Shown: one piece after another, positions 1-6,915 of the stretch
Numbering within the stretch: the first letter of the stretch is position 1
How the letters are laid out: every line of letters starts with the position of its first letter
The notes under the pieces: model-generated
Database searches by the model: none
The model's input: only the letters and a program-made list of their open reading frames with translations
What the model was told of the DNA's origin: nothing
Program-made: the position numbers and the translations under genes
Source: SIG603 sp964370405
GTDB taxonomy: Bacteria; Bacillota; Clostridia; Oscillospirales; Acutalibacteraceae
NCBI GenBank assembly: GCA_964370405.1
Contig: CAYJJB010000032.1
Location: forward strand, 1 to 21,943
Direction of reading: 5' to 3'
DNA length: 21,943 nucleotides

Positions 1-352
1 ATTTATCGCCCGGTCTTGCAATAAGCCCAAAGGCAAATGCCAAAAACACAGCTGTAGTAATTCCAGCAGCACCTGCTGTAAGTCCACCTGTTAAAGCTCC
101 TAAAAAGCCTTTTTCAAGCACCGCTTCTTTTACTCCATTTGCAAGCACATTTCCAAAACCTATAAGCGGAACTCCTGCACCACTTCCTGCAAAATCTATC
201 AGCAAGTCATATACACCAAACGCACCTAAAATTACTCCAAGACTCACAAAACACACCATGACCCTTGCAGGTGTAAGTTTTGTTAAATCAATCAATAACT
301 GGCCTACTACACAAATAAGGCCGCCAACCCAAAATGCATTAAAAAATTCCAT
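1..352 (-). CDS. spoVAE: Stage V sporulation protein AE (SpoVAE/SpoVAEb), 3' end cut by the window
   Basis: This is a small integral membrane protein of the SpoVA channel, which moves dipicolinic acid across the inner forespore membrane during sporulation and germination. Reading from the ATG at 352, the first 117 codons are open. The protein begins MEFFNAFWVGG, contains the family signatures GQLLIDLTKLTPAR and GAGVPLIGFG, and has hydrophobic segments near residues 4-22, 30-50 and 84-112. It ends in RPGDK. The single base left at position 1 would be the T of the next codon, and SpoVAE proteins are usually about 117 residues, so only the stop is probably missing. An AAAGGA site lies about nine bases before the ATG. 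The usual partners spoVAC and spoVAD are not upstream; chromate transporters are. I see no clear sigma-G promoter in the 64-base gap. Identity is firm from sequence; the role is taken from the family. Confidence 0.9.
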   Translation of the reverse strand, partial: MEFFNAFWVGGLICVVGQLLIDLTKLTPARVMVCFVSLGVILGAFGVYDLLIDFAGSGAGVPLIGFGNVLANGVKEAVLEKGFLGALTGGLTAGAAGITTAVFLAFAFGLIARPGDK

Positions 353-416
353 GATAAACTATCCTTTCATTTTTTCTAAGCTTAGTTTAACCACAGAATT
401 TTTAATAATTACAAAA

Positions 417-989
417 TTACATTTTAAATATTATACCTAAAATCGCTGCTACCGCTATAAAGACTATTGGATGCAGTTTCTTTAAAAAAGTTTGAAGCAA
501 CACTATGACTACAAAAATAGCTATTGCAACAAGGTTTAGCGTGATACCTGATTGTGTGATGAGAAATAGACTCTGTTTTACAATTTCATATCCAGCTATA
601 GCTATAAGCGCCGTTACAGCAGGCCTTAGTGCAAAAAATGAATCTTGCACTAAAGTACTCTCTTGAAATTTTGTCAAAAAATGTGCCACTATCATAACAA
701 TTATCAAAGAAGGCATTACAAGCGCTATAGTCGCCGTAAGTGCACCAAGTACTCCTAGTAAAAAACCACCCTCAGCAAAACCTGCAGTAAAGCCTGCATA
801 TGTTGCCATATTTACGCCTATGGGTCCGGGTGTTGACTCTGATATCGCTATCATATTTGAAAGTTCTGTTTCACTAAACCAAGAATAAGTTTTTGACATA
901 TCTGTTAAAAACGGTAAGGTGGCAAGTCCTCCACCCACAGCAAAAAGACCAGCTTTAAAAAATTCAAAGAATAAAAGAAGAAATGTCAT
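417..989 (-). CDS. Chromate transporter (CHR family), short-chain subunit, second of a pair
   Basis: This 190-residue polytopic membrane protein is a single-domain member of the CHR (chromate ion transporter) family, which in some bacteria exports chromate. The family hallmarks are near the N-terminus: FFKAGLFAVGGGLATLP at about 9-25 and STPGPIGVNMATYAGF at about 52-67. Several long hydrophobic stretches follow. It starts directly after the stop of the previous gene (TAA then ATG), and its GGAGGA ribosome site lies inside that gene's last codons, so the two are translationally coupled. Short-chain CHR proteins usually occur as such tandem pairs, one for each half of the long fused form, and probably work as a heterodimer. 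Chromate as the natural substrate is not shown here; other oxyanions are possible. Confidence 0.88.
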   Translation of the reverse strand: MTFLLLFFEFFKAGLFAVGGGLATLPFLTDMSKTYSWFSETELSNMIAISESTPGPIGVNMATYAGFTAGFAEGGFLLGVLGALTATIALVMPSLIIVMIVAHFLTKFQESTLVQDSFFALRPAVTALIAIAGYEIVKQSLFLITQSGITLNLVAIAIFVVIVLLQTFLKKLHPIVFIAVAAILGIIFKM

Positions 990-1571
990 TTATATTTCCT
1001 CCTTTTTAAAACTTCTCATTACTTTACCGTAAATCAAACCTAAAATTACTGTTCCAACAACTATTATTATAGGCGAAATGGTAAAAAATAGCCCTAAAAT
1101 AAATACTGCAGAGAAAATTAAAAATGCAAAAATACCTTTAAATGTTTTTTTGCTTGTGCCCACACTTTTCTTAAAAAGTCCTACAACTGCATTTAGTATC
1201 AGCGCTCCAACGGCAATTTTTATTCCGTTTAAGGCATGTATTACATATTGATTTTCACTAAATCCTTGAAGCACCAAGGCTATAGACATAATTATCACAA
1301 GTGATGGAGCTATCATGCCTGCTGTTGCAGCAATTGCGCCTATTACATTTCTCATTTTGTAACCTACAAAAGTTGCAGTATTAACAGCAATTATTCCAGG
1401 TGTACATTGTCCTACTGCATAATAATCTAGCAGCTCTTTTTCACTTACCCATTTCCTATTTTCCACAAGTTCTCTTTTAAGCATAGGAAGCATTGCATAA
1501 CCTCCACCAAAGGTAAAGCCACCTATTCTTGCGAAAATAATAAATAAATCCCACAGTTTTGCTTTTTCCAT
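990..1571 (-). CDS. Chromate transporter (CHR family), short-chain subunit, first of a pair
   Basis: This 193-residue membrane protein is the partner of the CHR protein immediately downstream. It shows the same fold signature: FARIGGFTFGGGYAMLPML at about 13-31 and QCTPGIIAVNTATFVGYK at about 55-72, then several hydrophobic helices and a basic C-terminal tail. The ATG at 1571 is preceded by AAGGAG at good spacing. It lies ten bases after the HAD phosphatase stop, with no terminator between, so the phosphatase and both transporters are probably co-transcribed from the promoter at 2391-2419. Family assignment is strong; the transported ion is inferred from the family only. Confidence 0.88.
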   Translation of the reverse strand: MEKAKLWDLFIIFARIGGFTFGGGYAMLPMLKRELVENRKWVSEKELLDYYAVGQCTPGIIAVNTATFVGYKMRNVIGAIAATAGMIAPSLVIIMSIALVLQGFSENQYVIHALNGIKIAVGALILNAVVGLFKKSVGTSKKTFKGIFAFLIFSAVFILGLFFTISPIIIVVGTVILGLIYGKVMRSFKKEEI

Positions 1572-1581
1572 TCTCTTCTCC

Positions 1582-2370
1582 TTATAATAAATCTATAAGC
1601 TCTGATATATCATTTATAGTTATATTAGGCTTTATATCACTTTTTTCTAAATCAGCTAATTTTGTTTCCCCACTTAAAACCAGTACTGATAAAATGTCAC
1701 TTCCATTTGCAGTTTTTATATCAGTATAAATTCTATCACCAATAATTGCAATCTCGCTGTCTTTATAGCCTGTGTGACTGATTATATAATCCTGTGTTTT
1801 TTTAGTAGGCTTTCCAAAAAATTCGCAGCTTGCACCAGTAGTGGCACACAAAAGCTTTGCCATGGAGCCACAGTCGGGAATAAATCCGGTTTCAGTTGGA
1901 CAATTTAAGTCCTCATTAACGCCAAAAAGCGGTTTCCCTCGCCTAATTAAATCTGTTGCAATGCAAAGTTTCTCATAGTTTAGTGTAGTGTCAAAAGCCA
2001 AAATAACACAGTCCGCATTCTCTTCATCTATTTTTATCCCACAAGACTTTATGTCATTTGTAAAATCTTGTGTTCCAAGTACATAAGCAGTTTTTATGTT
2101 ATCTTGCTCATTTAAAAACTTCATTATTACATGATTTGATATCATCATTTGTCGCTCATCTATAAAAATTTCCATGTCCGAAAGTTTTTTAATATATGAA
2201 TTTGCATTTTTCGAACTGTTATTTGTAAAGAAGAAAAATTCTCGCCCGCTATCTCTAACTTTTTCTAAAAACGGGATTGTAAATGGAAACAATTTTTTGC
2301 CAAGATATATCGTTCCATCCATATCAAGGACAAAACATTTAATATTTTTAAGTTTATTTTTAATATCCAA
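1582..2370 (-). CDS. HAD superfamily IIA (NagD-like) sugar-phosphate/nucleotide phosphatase
   Basis: This 262-residue cytosolic phosphatase is of HAD subclass IIA, the group of NagD and p-nitrophenyl phosphatases. Motif I is LDMDGTIYLG, with nucleophile D16 and acid D18; motif II is FTNNSS at about 48-53; the motif III lysine is K187 in FFGKPTK; motif IV is IGDRIYTDI, with D212 and D217 as Mg ligands. The long insert between motifs II and III is the C2 cap. No ATG fits: translation starts at a TTG (2368-2370) nine bases after an AGGAG site, and the in-phase protein start MDIKNKLKN fits the family. It has its own promoter and leads the probable operon with the CHR transporters. The substrate cannot be read from sequence. 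Confidence 0.87.
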   Translation of the reverse strand: MDIKNKLKNIKCFVLDMDGTIYLGKKLFPFTIPFLEKVRDSGREFFFFTNNSSKNANSYIKKLSDMEIFIDERQMMISNHVIMKFLNEQDNIKTAYVLGTQDFTNDIKSCGIKIDEENADCVILAFDTTLNYEKLCIATDLIRRGKPLFGVNEDLNCPTETGFIPDCGSMAKLLCATTGASCEFFGKPTKKTQDYIISHTGYKDSEIAIIGDRIYTDIKTANGSDILSVLVLSGETKLADLEKSDIKPNITINDISELIDLL

Positions 2371-2383
2371 CTATATCAACTCC

Positions 2384-2419
2384 TACGGTATTTATACCAT
2401 AAACACTGCCACTTTACAA
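2384..2419 (-). promoter_or_regulatory. Promoter of the HAD/chromate-transporter operon with a dyad over the -10
   Basis: On the minus strand, TTGTAA (2414-2419) and TATAAA (2391-2396) are 17 bases apart. A dyad at 2384-2401, arms TATGGTAT and ATACCGTA around AA, covers the -10 with seven of eight pairs matching. It could be an operator; no regulator is identified. Confidence 0.6.
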
Positions 2420-2430
2420 TAAAAACTTTA

Positions 2431-2724
2431 TTATAAGCGCATAAATATATCGCTATATTTCAAGTATTTTTCAATTCGCAGTTTAGCTTTTTTAATATGT
2501 TTTGACACGGTGGACTTGGTTATTCCAAGCTCTTTTGCTATTTCACTCATTTTAATATTATCTGCATAATACATACTAATGCAAACTTTTTGGCGCTGTG
2601 AAAGTTCGTTTTTTGCAACTAAGCCGATTAGCATTTTTCTTCTTTTACCATTATTTACATCCTCTTTTACCTCCTCTTTATAAATATAGTTTTCAACTAC
2701 GTCAAAACTTACTTTTTTTGCCAT
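2431..2724 (-). CDS. Small sigma-70 region 4-like HTH protein
   Basis: This 97-residue protein has a basic N-terminal part followed by a complete sigma region 4-type helix-turn-helix: ELSQRQKVCISMYYADNIKMSEIA, then ITKSTVSKHIKKAKLRIEKYL. There is no region 2, which in full sigma factors binds the -10 element and core enzyme, so it cannot be a normal sigma factor. It resembles the orphan region 4 proteins of Clostridia and phages, probably transcription regulators. The start chosen is the ATG at 2724 (protein MAKKVSF), seven bases after AGGGGG. The upstream in-frame ATG at 2757 overlaps the proposed -10 box and has no ribosome site. It precedes the HAD operon in the same direction, but that operon has its own promoter. 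Its targets are unknown. Confidence 0.75.
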   Translation of the reverse strand: MAKKVSFDVVENYIYKEEVKEDVNNGKRRKMLIGLVAKNELSQRQKVCISMYYADNIKMSEIAKELGITKSTVSKHIKKAKLRIEKYLKYSDIFMRL

Positions 2725-2755
2725 ACTTTTGCCCCCTAAATATTTTTTTACTACC

Positions 2756-2783
2756 ATTTTAATCCAATATTTTAATTTTTCAA
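2756..2783 (-). promoter_or_regulatory. Promoter of the sigma region 4-like gene
   Basis: On the minus strand, TTGAAA (2778-2783) and TAAAAT (2756-2761) are separated by 16 bases. The -10 overlaps the upstream ATG at 2757, which argues that translation begins at 2724. Confidence 0.6.
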
Positions 2784-2853
2784 TAAAAAATGCAGTAAAA
2801 ATTTATTTTGTTGATGTTTTGGGAATTTTTTTTATAAAAAACGCAAAAAACCC

Positions 2854-2882
2854 TATGAAATTTCACAAATATATTATATAAT
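2854..2882 (+). promoter_or_regulatory. Likely promoter of the 2927-4075 gene pair
   Basis: A perfect TATAAT (2877-2882) lies 45 bases before the gene. The -35 match, TATGAA at 2854-2859 with a 17-base spacer, is weak. The surrounding 2785-2900 region is very AT-rich with A and T runs that may help as UP elements. Confidence 0.45.
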
Positions 2883-2926
2883 ACTGTAATAATATATTTT
2901 GGATTTAAAGTAAAGGATTGATAATT

Positions 2927-3421
2927 ATGGATTTTATAAAAACATTAGGAAGCGCTGTAAGTGGTGCGAAAAATTATATAGTTGAAAAAAATAAAAAATC
3001 AGCAATTGCCAACAGGTTAAAAACTGCGGCAAAATGCCAAAATCAAATTTTGGATAGAGCCTACCTAGCTCTTGGAAAATATTACTACAACAACTTAAGA
3101 GATGTGACAAACACTGTAACCGAAGGGCACTGTGCCCAAATTGAAATCACACAAAAAAAGCTTAAGGACACCCTTAATGCGCTAGAGGAGCTTTATCGTG
3201 AAGATACAAACGCTGTGGTTCGTGAAGAAATTGATTTAGACGATGTTGTGGAAATAAAACCTGATTCAAACGAAGATGAAATTTCCGAATTTTCAGAACC
3301 TGAAATGCCTTTAGATAGTTTTAATGATGAAGTAGCAGAAGGCATAGTAGATGAGGCGGTAGATACTACTGCTGAATTTGCCGATTTAGACGACAACAGC
3401 AAATTACCTTTTGAGGGATAA
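2927..3421 (+). CDS. Hypothetical cytosolic protein with acidic C-terminal tail
   Basis: I do not recognise this 164-residue protein. The N-terminal half (about 1-95) is basic to neutral and mostly helical, with an opening MDFIKTLGSAVSGAKNYIVEK and a helix ending in LGKYYYNN. This resembles the start of a common clostridial family that carries a helical region before a zinc ribbon, but no cysteine pair follows. The C-terminal half (about 95-164) is strongly acidic and low in complexity, rich in Asp and Glu, and probably disordered. There is no signal peptide or membrane segment. The ATG at 2927 is used because AAAGGA sits nine bases before it; the TTG three codons earlier is too close. It is 18 bases from the CpXC gene, likely in one operon. 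Confidence 0.7.
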   Translation: MDFIKTLGSAVSGAKNYIVEKNKKSAIANRLKTAAKCQNQILDRAYLALGKYYYNNLRDVTNTVTEGHCAQIEITQKKLKDTLNALEELYREDTNAVVREEIDLDDVVEIKPDSNEDEISEFSEPEMPLDSFNDEVAEGIVDEAVDTTAEFADLDDNSKLPFEG

Positions 3422-3439
3422 GGAGGGAGATTTTTAACA

Positions 3440-4075
3440 ATGTCAAGCACTATAGAAAAAGAAATTTTGTGCCCTAAGTGTGGCGACAAAGAAACACTTT
3501 CAATGCATATCGGTACAAATATTTCAGAGCTTCCTCATATTAAGACTGAAATATTAAACCAAACCATTTTTGATAAAACTTGTAAAAAATGCGGATATGA
3601 AAGACAGATTATATACCCTATGGTCTATCATGATCCAAAAAAAGCTTATATGATAGCACTGACACCAGTAGCAGGCAAGGCAAAAACTATTTCTGCGCCA
3701 AACGAACTTAAGGAAATAATTAAAAGGCGTGTTAAAAGCCTTGAAGAGCTTAAAGAAAAAATCTTTATTTTTGATGAAAAGCTAAATGATGTTGCAATTG
3801 AAATGCTTAAAAACTCAATTTGCGAAGTCATAAGCAAAAAAAATAATACAAATAAAAACAAAGCTTACTTTTGCAGAGTTTGCGATAATCAGAGCCTTGA
3901 ATTTGCAATATTTCTATATGGTGAGAAAAAACCTATTTATCACACTGCAAAAATGGAAATTTACAAAAAATATGATGAAATATCACGTTCAATTTTTAAT
4001 GATGACACAAATGAATTTTTAAGAGTAGGACCTACTCTTGCAAGAGTTATACTTAAAAAATATGAAAGCTTATAA
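3440..4075 (+). CDS. CpXC domain-containing zinc-knuckle protein
   Basis: This 211-residue soluble protein carries the CpXC domain, a family of unknown function named for its CPxC signature. The first knuckle is C11-P-K-C14 and the second is C48-K-K-C51-G, spaced as in other members and likely binding one zinc. The stretch YPMVYHDPKKAYMIALTP that follows is also typical of the domain. A further CxxC pair (C145, C148; FCRVCDN) stands alone in the C-terminal part and could form a second site only with a partner. The ATG at 3440 follows an AGGAGG site overlapping the end of the upstream gene, so translation may be coupled to it. Transcription ends at the hairpin at 4086-4116. Function cannot be deduced. 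Confidence 0.78.
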   Translation: MSSTIEKEILCPKCGDKETLSMHIGTNISELPHIKTEILNQTIFDKTCKKCGYERQIIYPMVYHDPKKAYMIALTPVAGKAKTISAPNELKEIIKRRVKSLEELKEKIFIFDEKLNDVAIEMLKNSICEVISKKNNTNKNKAYFCRVCDNQSLEFAIFLYGEKKPIYHTAKMEIYKKYDEISRSIFNDDTNEFLRVGPTLARVILKKYESL

Positions 4076-4085
4076 ACGAAAGCAC

Positions 4086-4116
4086 AAAAAAATCAGCCTA
4101 TTGGCTGATTTTTTTT
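4086..4116. terminator. Bidirectional rho-independent terminator
   Basis: The stem TCAGCC (4093-4098) pairs with GGCTGA (4103-4108) around TATT and is extended by A and T runs on both sides. It serves the CpXC gene on the plus strand and the small membrane-protein gene on the minus strand, whose stop overlaps its edge. Confidence 0.9.
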
Positions 4117-4267
4117 ACTGTATTGAACAATCAAGATAGCGCTCTAGCTCTTCTTCATCCTTTTTCTTGTCAAAATGAATTAAAACCGCTGCAAGTGTTG
4201 CCACCACTGCTACCGCTGCTAATAATATGCCGAATAATGCTATAAGTTTATGTTGTGATTTTTTCAT
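4115..4267 (-). CDS. Small single-pass membrane protein, 50 residues
   Basis: The protein has a short basic head (MKKSQHK), one hydrophobic helix at about residues 8-30 (LIALFGILLAAVAVVATLAA), and a charged tail beginning HFDKKKDEEE and ending CSIQ. It probably sits in the membrane with the tail outside the bilayer; its role is unknown. The start is decided by an excellent GGAGG site seven bases before the ATG at 4267. It has its own near-consensus promoter and a terminator at its stop, so it is a complete single-gene transcript. Many Clostridia have similar small proteins, but I cannot name a family. Confidence 0.7.
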   Translation of the reverse strand: MKKSQHKLIALFGILLAAVAVVATLAAVLIHFDKKKDEEELERYLDCSIQ

Positions 4268-4304
4268 ACCTGACACCTCCGAATTAATATATTTCCTTTT
4301 TATT

Positions 4305-4333
4305 ATCATAACCAAAAAAATATCAAAAGTCAA
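4305..4333 (-). promoter_or_regulatory. Promoter of the 50-residue membrane protein gene
   Basis: On the minus strand, TTGACT (4328-4333) and TATGAT (4305-4310) are 17 bases apart, giving a leader of about 30 bases before the GGAGG site. Confidence 0.75.
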
Positions 4334-4359
4334 TATTTTAATAAAATTTAACAAATAGC

Positions 4360-4391
4360 AAAAAGAACAGACAGCAAACACCGTCTGTTCT
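4360..4391 (-). terminator. rpsT terminator
   Basis: On the minus strand, AGAACAGAC pairs with GTCTGTTCT (9 of 9) around a ten-base loop, followed by a short T run. It lies 22 bases after the rpsT stop. Confidence 0.85.
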
Positions 4392-4412
4392 ATATATTTG
4401 CAATTTAAAAAA

Positions 4413-4673
4413 TTATGCGCTTGCGTTTAATCTTTTAACAAGAGCTGATTTTTTTCTTGATGCTGTGTTCTTGTGCATGATTCCTTTAGAAGCTGCTTGA
4501 TCGATAGTTTTAACAGTTACACGAACAACTTCTGCTTTATCAGCTGCACTGTTTTCAATAGCTGCATTAGCTTTCTTAATTTGAGTCTTAAGATTTGTGT
4601 TTACAGCCTTATTTCTTGCAGTTCTAACTGCTGATGTTTTAACACGTTTTTTTGCAGATTTAATATTAGGCAT
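4413..4673 (-). CDS. rpsT: 30S ribosomal protein S20
   Basis: This is 86 residues of ribosomal protein bS20, which binds 16S rRNA in the lower body of the small subunit. The start MPNIKSAKKRVKTS and the motif RNKAVNTNLKTQIKKA are diagnostic, as is the C-terminal GIMHKNTASRKKS. It is highly basic with no acidic stretch. The ATG at 4673 is chosen over the GTG two codons earlier because GAGGAGG lies seven bases upstream of it, and S20 proteins begin MPNIKSA. It is a single-gene transcript with its own promoter, a structured leader of about 100 bases and a terminator. The leader suggests regulation by free S20, as known for this protein in other bacteria. Confidence 0.97.
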   Translation of the reverse strand: MPNIKSAKKRVKTSAVRTARNKAVNTNLKTQIKKANAAIENSAADKAEVVRVTVKTIDQAASKGIMHKNTASRKKSALVKRLNASA

Positions 4674-4720
4674 TCTCACACCTCCTCAATAATGATATTT
4701 ATAACTTGGAAAACCGCCCA

Positions 4721-4762
4721 AAGCCCGCTCACGATGATAACCGTAGCCTGAGCAGTTAGCTT
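4721..4762 (-). promoter_or_regulatory. Structured rpsT leader hairpin (candidate S20 autoregulatory element)
   Basis: On the minus strand, AAGC (4759-4762) pairs with GCTT (4721-4724). After a three-base bulge, CTGCTCA pairs with TGAGCGG (seven pairs, one G-U), closing a loop of about 17 bases. It lies between the promoter and the ribosome site. S20 autoregulation is known in E. coli; the structure and its role here are my inference. Confidence 0.5.
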
Positions 4763-4783
4763 AATCTCCATAACGCAGTAGTA

Positions 4784-4812
4784 ATCATACCACAAACAAT
4801 ATAAAAAAGCAA
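4784..4812 (-). promoter_or_regulatory. rpsT promoter
   Basis: On the minus strand, TTGCTT (4807-4812) and TATGAT (4784-4789) are separated by 17 bases. It sits just after the RNase H gene, where only a weak AT-only hairpin is seen. Confidence 0.75.
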
Positions 4813-4854
4813 GATATTTTTTTACAATATATATCTTTTTTTCATTTTTCTTTA

Positions 4855-5451
4855 CTACACAAGCCCCAAAGCCCTCTTAGCAAGCTCATCTGCTTTGTCA
4901 TTGTACTTATCTCCTGAATGAGCTTTTACCTTTACAAAACTTATATCTACTTCTTTAAAGCACTCTTTGCAAAAGTTTGCATAATTTTGTGTACCTTTCT
5001 TATTTGTCTTCCACTGCCCTGTAGCCCACATTGAAAGACCTTGATAATCGTGATGTATTACTAGTTTTTTAATTTTAAATTTAAGTGCGTATTTCATTGC
5101 AATTACAGCACCCATAATTTCACCCGCAACATTTCGCATTTCTGCCATTTCGGCATCTTCGAATTTTTGGCTAAATTCAAGCTCTTCTCCTTTATAAATT
5201 ATAAACACTCCGCTTGAATATCTGCCACTTTTCACATCAAAACTTCCATCAACATAGGCGACTGCGGTGTTATCATCAATTACCATTTCTTTTTTCTCAT
5301 CATTTAAAAAACTTTCTGCCAAAGATAAATCGGTAAAACTTTTGTATATTGCGCCTTTAAAACCATCAACTTGTCTTTTACATTCATCCCAAGTATTAAA
5401 AATTCCCGTTTTTTTGCCTTTTTTCACAGCATAATATTTCTTTGTCGCCAT
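4855..5451 (-). CDS. rnhA: Ribonuclease HI with N-terminal viroplasmin domain
   Basis: This 198-residue cytosolic enzyme cleaves the RNA strand of RNA-DNA hybrids. Residues 1-50 form the caulimovirus viroplasmin-like domain (YYAVKKGKKTGIF, W21, GFKGAIYKSF), which binds hybrid or double-stranded RNA in RNase H1 proteins. Residues 62-198 are the RNase H domain with the full catalytic set: D68 in AYVDGS, E111 in AGEIMG, D135 in HHDYQG and D188 near the end, ten residues after H178 in KAHSG. The length is normal for this two-domain form, common in Clostridia. The ATG at 5451 follows AAAGGAG. It diverges from the hydrolase gene at 5538, sharing an 86-base gap with a 12-base perfect palindrome. I see no strong terminator after it. 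Confidence 0.93.
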   Translation of the reverse strand: MATKKYYAVKKGKKTGIFNTWDECKRQVDGFKGAIYKSFTDLSLAESFLNDEKKEMVIDDNTAVAYVDGSFDVKSGRYSSGVFIIYKGEELEFSQKFEDAEMAEMRNVAGEIMGAVIAMKYALKFKIKKLVIHHDYQGLSMWATGQWKTNKKGTQNYANFCKECFKEVDISFVKVKAHSGDKYNDKADELAKRALGLV

Positions 5452-5471
5452 TTATTTTGCTCCTTTTACTA

Positions 5472-5500
5472 TTGATACATTAAAATTATCATGATAAAAT
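5472..5500 (+). promoter_or_regulatory. Promoter of the carboxylesterase-like gene, with palindrome
   Basis: TTGATA (5472-5477) and TAAAAT (5495-5500) are 17 bases apart. The perfect palindrome TTATCATGATAA (5486-5497) covers the end of the spacer and part of the -10, in the gap shared with the divergent RNase H gene. It may be an operator. Confidence 0.65.
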
Positions 5501-5537
5501 ATATTTATTAATAAAGATTTATAACAAGGAGGTAATT

Positions 5538-6275
5538 ATGCTACACAGTCCTTATTTTAGAGATGTAGAGGGTGCAGATACCGCATTTTTGTTCATACAC
5601 GGAATTATGGGTTCACCTGCGCATTTTAATAAATTCATACCGCTACTGCCACAAGATGTCACCATTCACAATATCCTTCTTGATGGGCATGGAAAAACAA
5701 TGCGTGACTTTTCACAAAGCTCAATGAGAAAATGGAGAGAGCAAGTGCGTGCTGAATTTATTAGTCTTTCAAAAAATCATAAGAAAATATTTGTAGTTGC
5801 TCATTCTATGGGCACGCTTTTCGCCTTTGAAAACAGTTTTCTTTTTAACGACAAAATATCGCACATGTTTTTACTTGCCTCACCACTTTCAACCCATGTA
5901 AAGCCGTCATATATACCTATTTATTTAAATATAGCCTTTAAACGCTATGGTAAAGAAAGTGATTTGCAAAGAGATGTTCGTATGCAGTGCAGCATAGATT
6001 TAAAGCCTTCACCATTTAATTATATACCTTGGCTTCCACGATATATAGAACTCTTTAAGAGAATTATTAAAACAAATAGACATTTAAATAAAGTGACTGT
6101 GCCCTGCACAATTTTTCAATCGGAACTTGATGAGCTAGTATCATTAAAATCTTGTAAGATATTAAATGAAAACCCAAACTTTTCAGTACACACTCTAAAA
6201 AAATCAAGTCACGCCGCTTACAGTGAGAGCGACATGACCCTCCTTCTTTCTCACTTTGTAAGATTAATAAATTAA
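5538..6275 (+). CDS. Alpha/beta hydrolase, carboxylesterase/monoacylglycerol lipase type
   Basis: This 245-residue serine hydrolase has the usual order of motifs: the oxyanion turn HGIMGS at 21-26, LLDGHG at 47-52, the nucleophile elbow AHSMGT with S90, acid D198 in SELDEL, and H225 in KSSHAAYS. It matches the short carboxylesterases (Est30-like) that cleave esters of medium chains, but the natural substrate is unknown. It has no signal peptide, so it is cytosolic. AAGGAGG precedes the ATG at ideal distance, with a promoter 40 bases further up. Its stop overlaps the eda stop by four bases in convergent fashion, and no terminator hairpin is visible there, so the two transcripts probably run into each other. 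Confidence 0.85.
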   Translation: MLHSPYFRDVEGADTAFLFIHGIMGSPAHFNKFIPLLPQDVTIHNILLDGHGKTMRDFSQSSMRKWREQVRAEFISLSKNHKKIFVVAHSMGTLFAFENSFLFNDKISHMFLLASPLSTHVKPSYIPIYLNIAFKRYGKESDLQRDVRMQCSIDLKPSPFNYIPWLPRYIELFKRIIKTNRHLNKVTVPCTIFQSELDELVSLKSCKILNENPNFSVHTLKKSSHAAYSESDMTLLLSHFVRLIN

Positions 6276-6913
6276 ATATCTGCCACAAAACTTGCCGCTT
6301 CTCTGGCAAGTTTTTCTATTTGTGAAAAATCGCCTTCATCAAGCAGATTTTGTGGACAAATCCATGTTCCTCCACAAGCTATAACATTGGGTAGCGCTAA
6401 ATAATCTTTAACATTTTTAAGACTTACACCGCCTGTGGGCATAAATTTAACAAAACTATATGGACCATAAAGTGCTTTAAGCATATTCACTCCACCCACA
6501 ACCTCAGCTGGAAATAGTTTTAAATTTTTAAGACCCATATTTATAGCGCCCTCAACTTCACTAGGTGTTGCACACCCTGGAAAAACAGGCATATCATTTT
6601 CATTACACCACTGTACAACCACAGGATTAAAACCAGGGCTTATTATAGCTTTTGCACCATTTTCTTTTGCGCTCTCTGCTTGTTCCACAGTTAAAACTGT
6701 ACCAGCACACACAAATATATCAGACACATTTTCGCAAATCGCCTTAATGCTTTGTGCTGCAGCTTCACTTCTAAAAGTCACTTCAACTGCAGGCAATCCG
6801 CCATTTTTTAAAGCATTTGCAAGTGGAACAGCATCCTCAATTTTATTAATTTTTACAACAGGAATAATTTTTGTATCGCTTAACACTTTTATTACATTTT
6901 CATAGTTTTGCAT
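6272..6913 (-). CDS. eda: KDPG/KHG aldolase (2-dehydro-3-deoxy-phosphogluconate aldolase)
   Basis: This 213-residue class I aldolase splits 2-keto-3-deoxy-6-phosphogluconate to pyruvate and glyceraldehyde-3-phosphate, the last step of the Entner-Doudoroff route and of uronate and other sugar-acid routes. Catalytic residues match the E. coli enzyme with a shift of one: E44 and R48 in VEVTFRS, and the Schiff-base lysine K132 in LKLFPAE. Substrate-binding segments are AGTVLT (70-75), SPGFNP (92-97) and PTGGVS (159-164). It sits two bases after the membrane-protein stop, last in a closely packed run of asparaginase, dehydratase and membrane protein. No 2-keto-3-deoxygluconate kinase is in the window, so the supply of phosphorylated substrate must come from elsewhere, or the enzyme uses a related keto acid. 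Confidence 0.94.
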   Translation of the reverse strand: MQNYENVIKVLSDTKIIPVVKINKIEDAVPLANALKNGGLPAVEVTFRSEAAAQSIKAICENVSDIFVCAGTVLTVEQAESAKENGAKAIISPGFNPVVVQWCNENDMPVFPGCATPSEVEGAINMGLKNLKLFPAEVVGGVNMLKALYGPYSFVKFMPTGGVSLKNVKDYLALPNVIACGGTWICPQNLLDEGDFSQIEKLAREAASFVADI

Positions 6914-6915
6914 CT

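Noticed and set aside
258..440. Plus-strand open frame of 60 codons
   Set aside because: It lies antisense to spoVAE, whose protein matches a known family; no ribosome site precedes it.
2725..2757. Longer start for the sigma region 4-like protein at 2757
   Set aside because: The ATG falls in the proposed -10 box and lacks a ribosome site, while 2724 has AGGGGG at good distance.
4816..4845. Terminator after the RNase H gene
   Set aside because: The possible AAGATAT/ATATCTT stem is AT-only and has a large loop, too weak to call.
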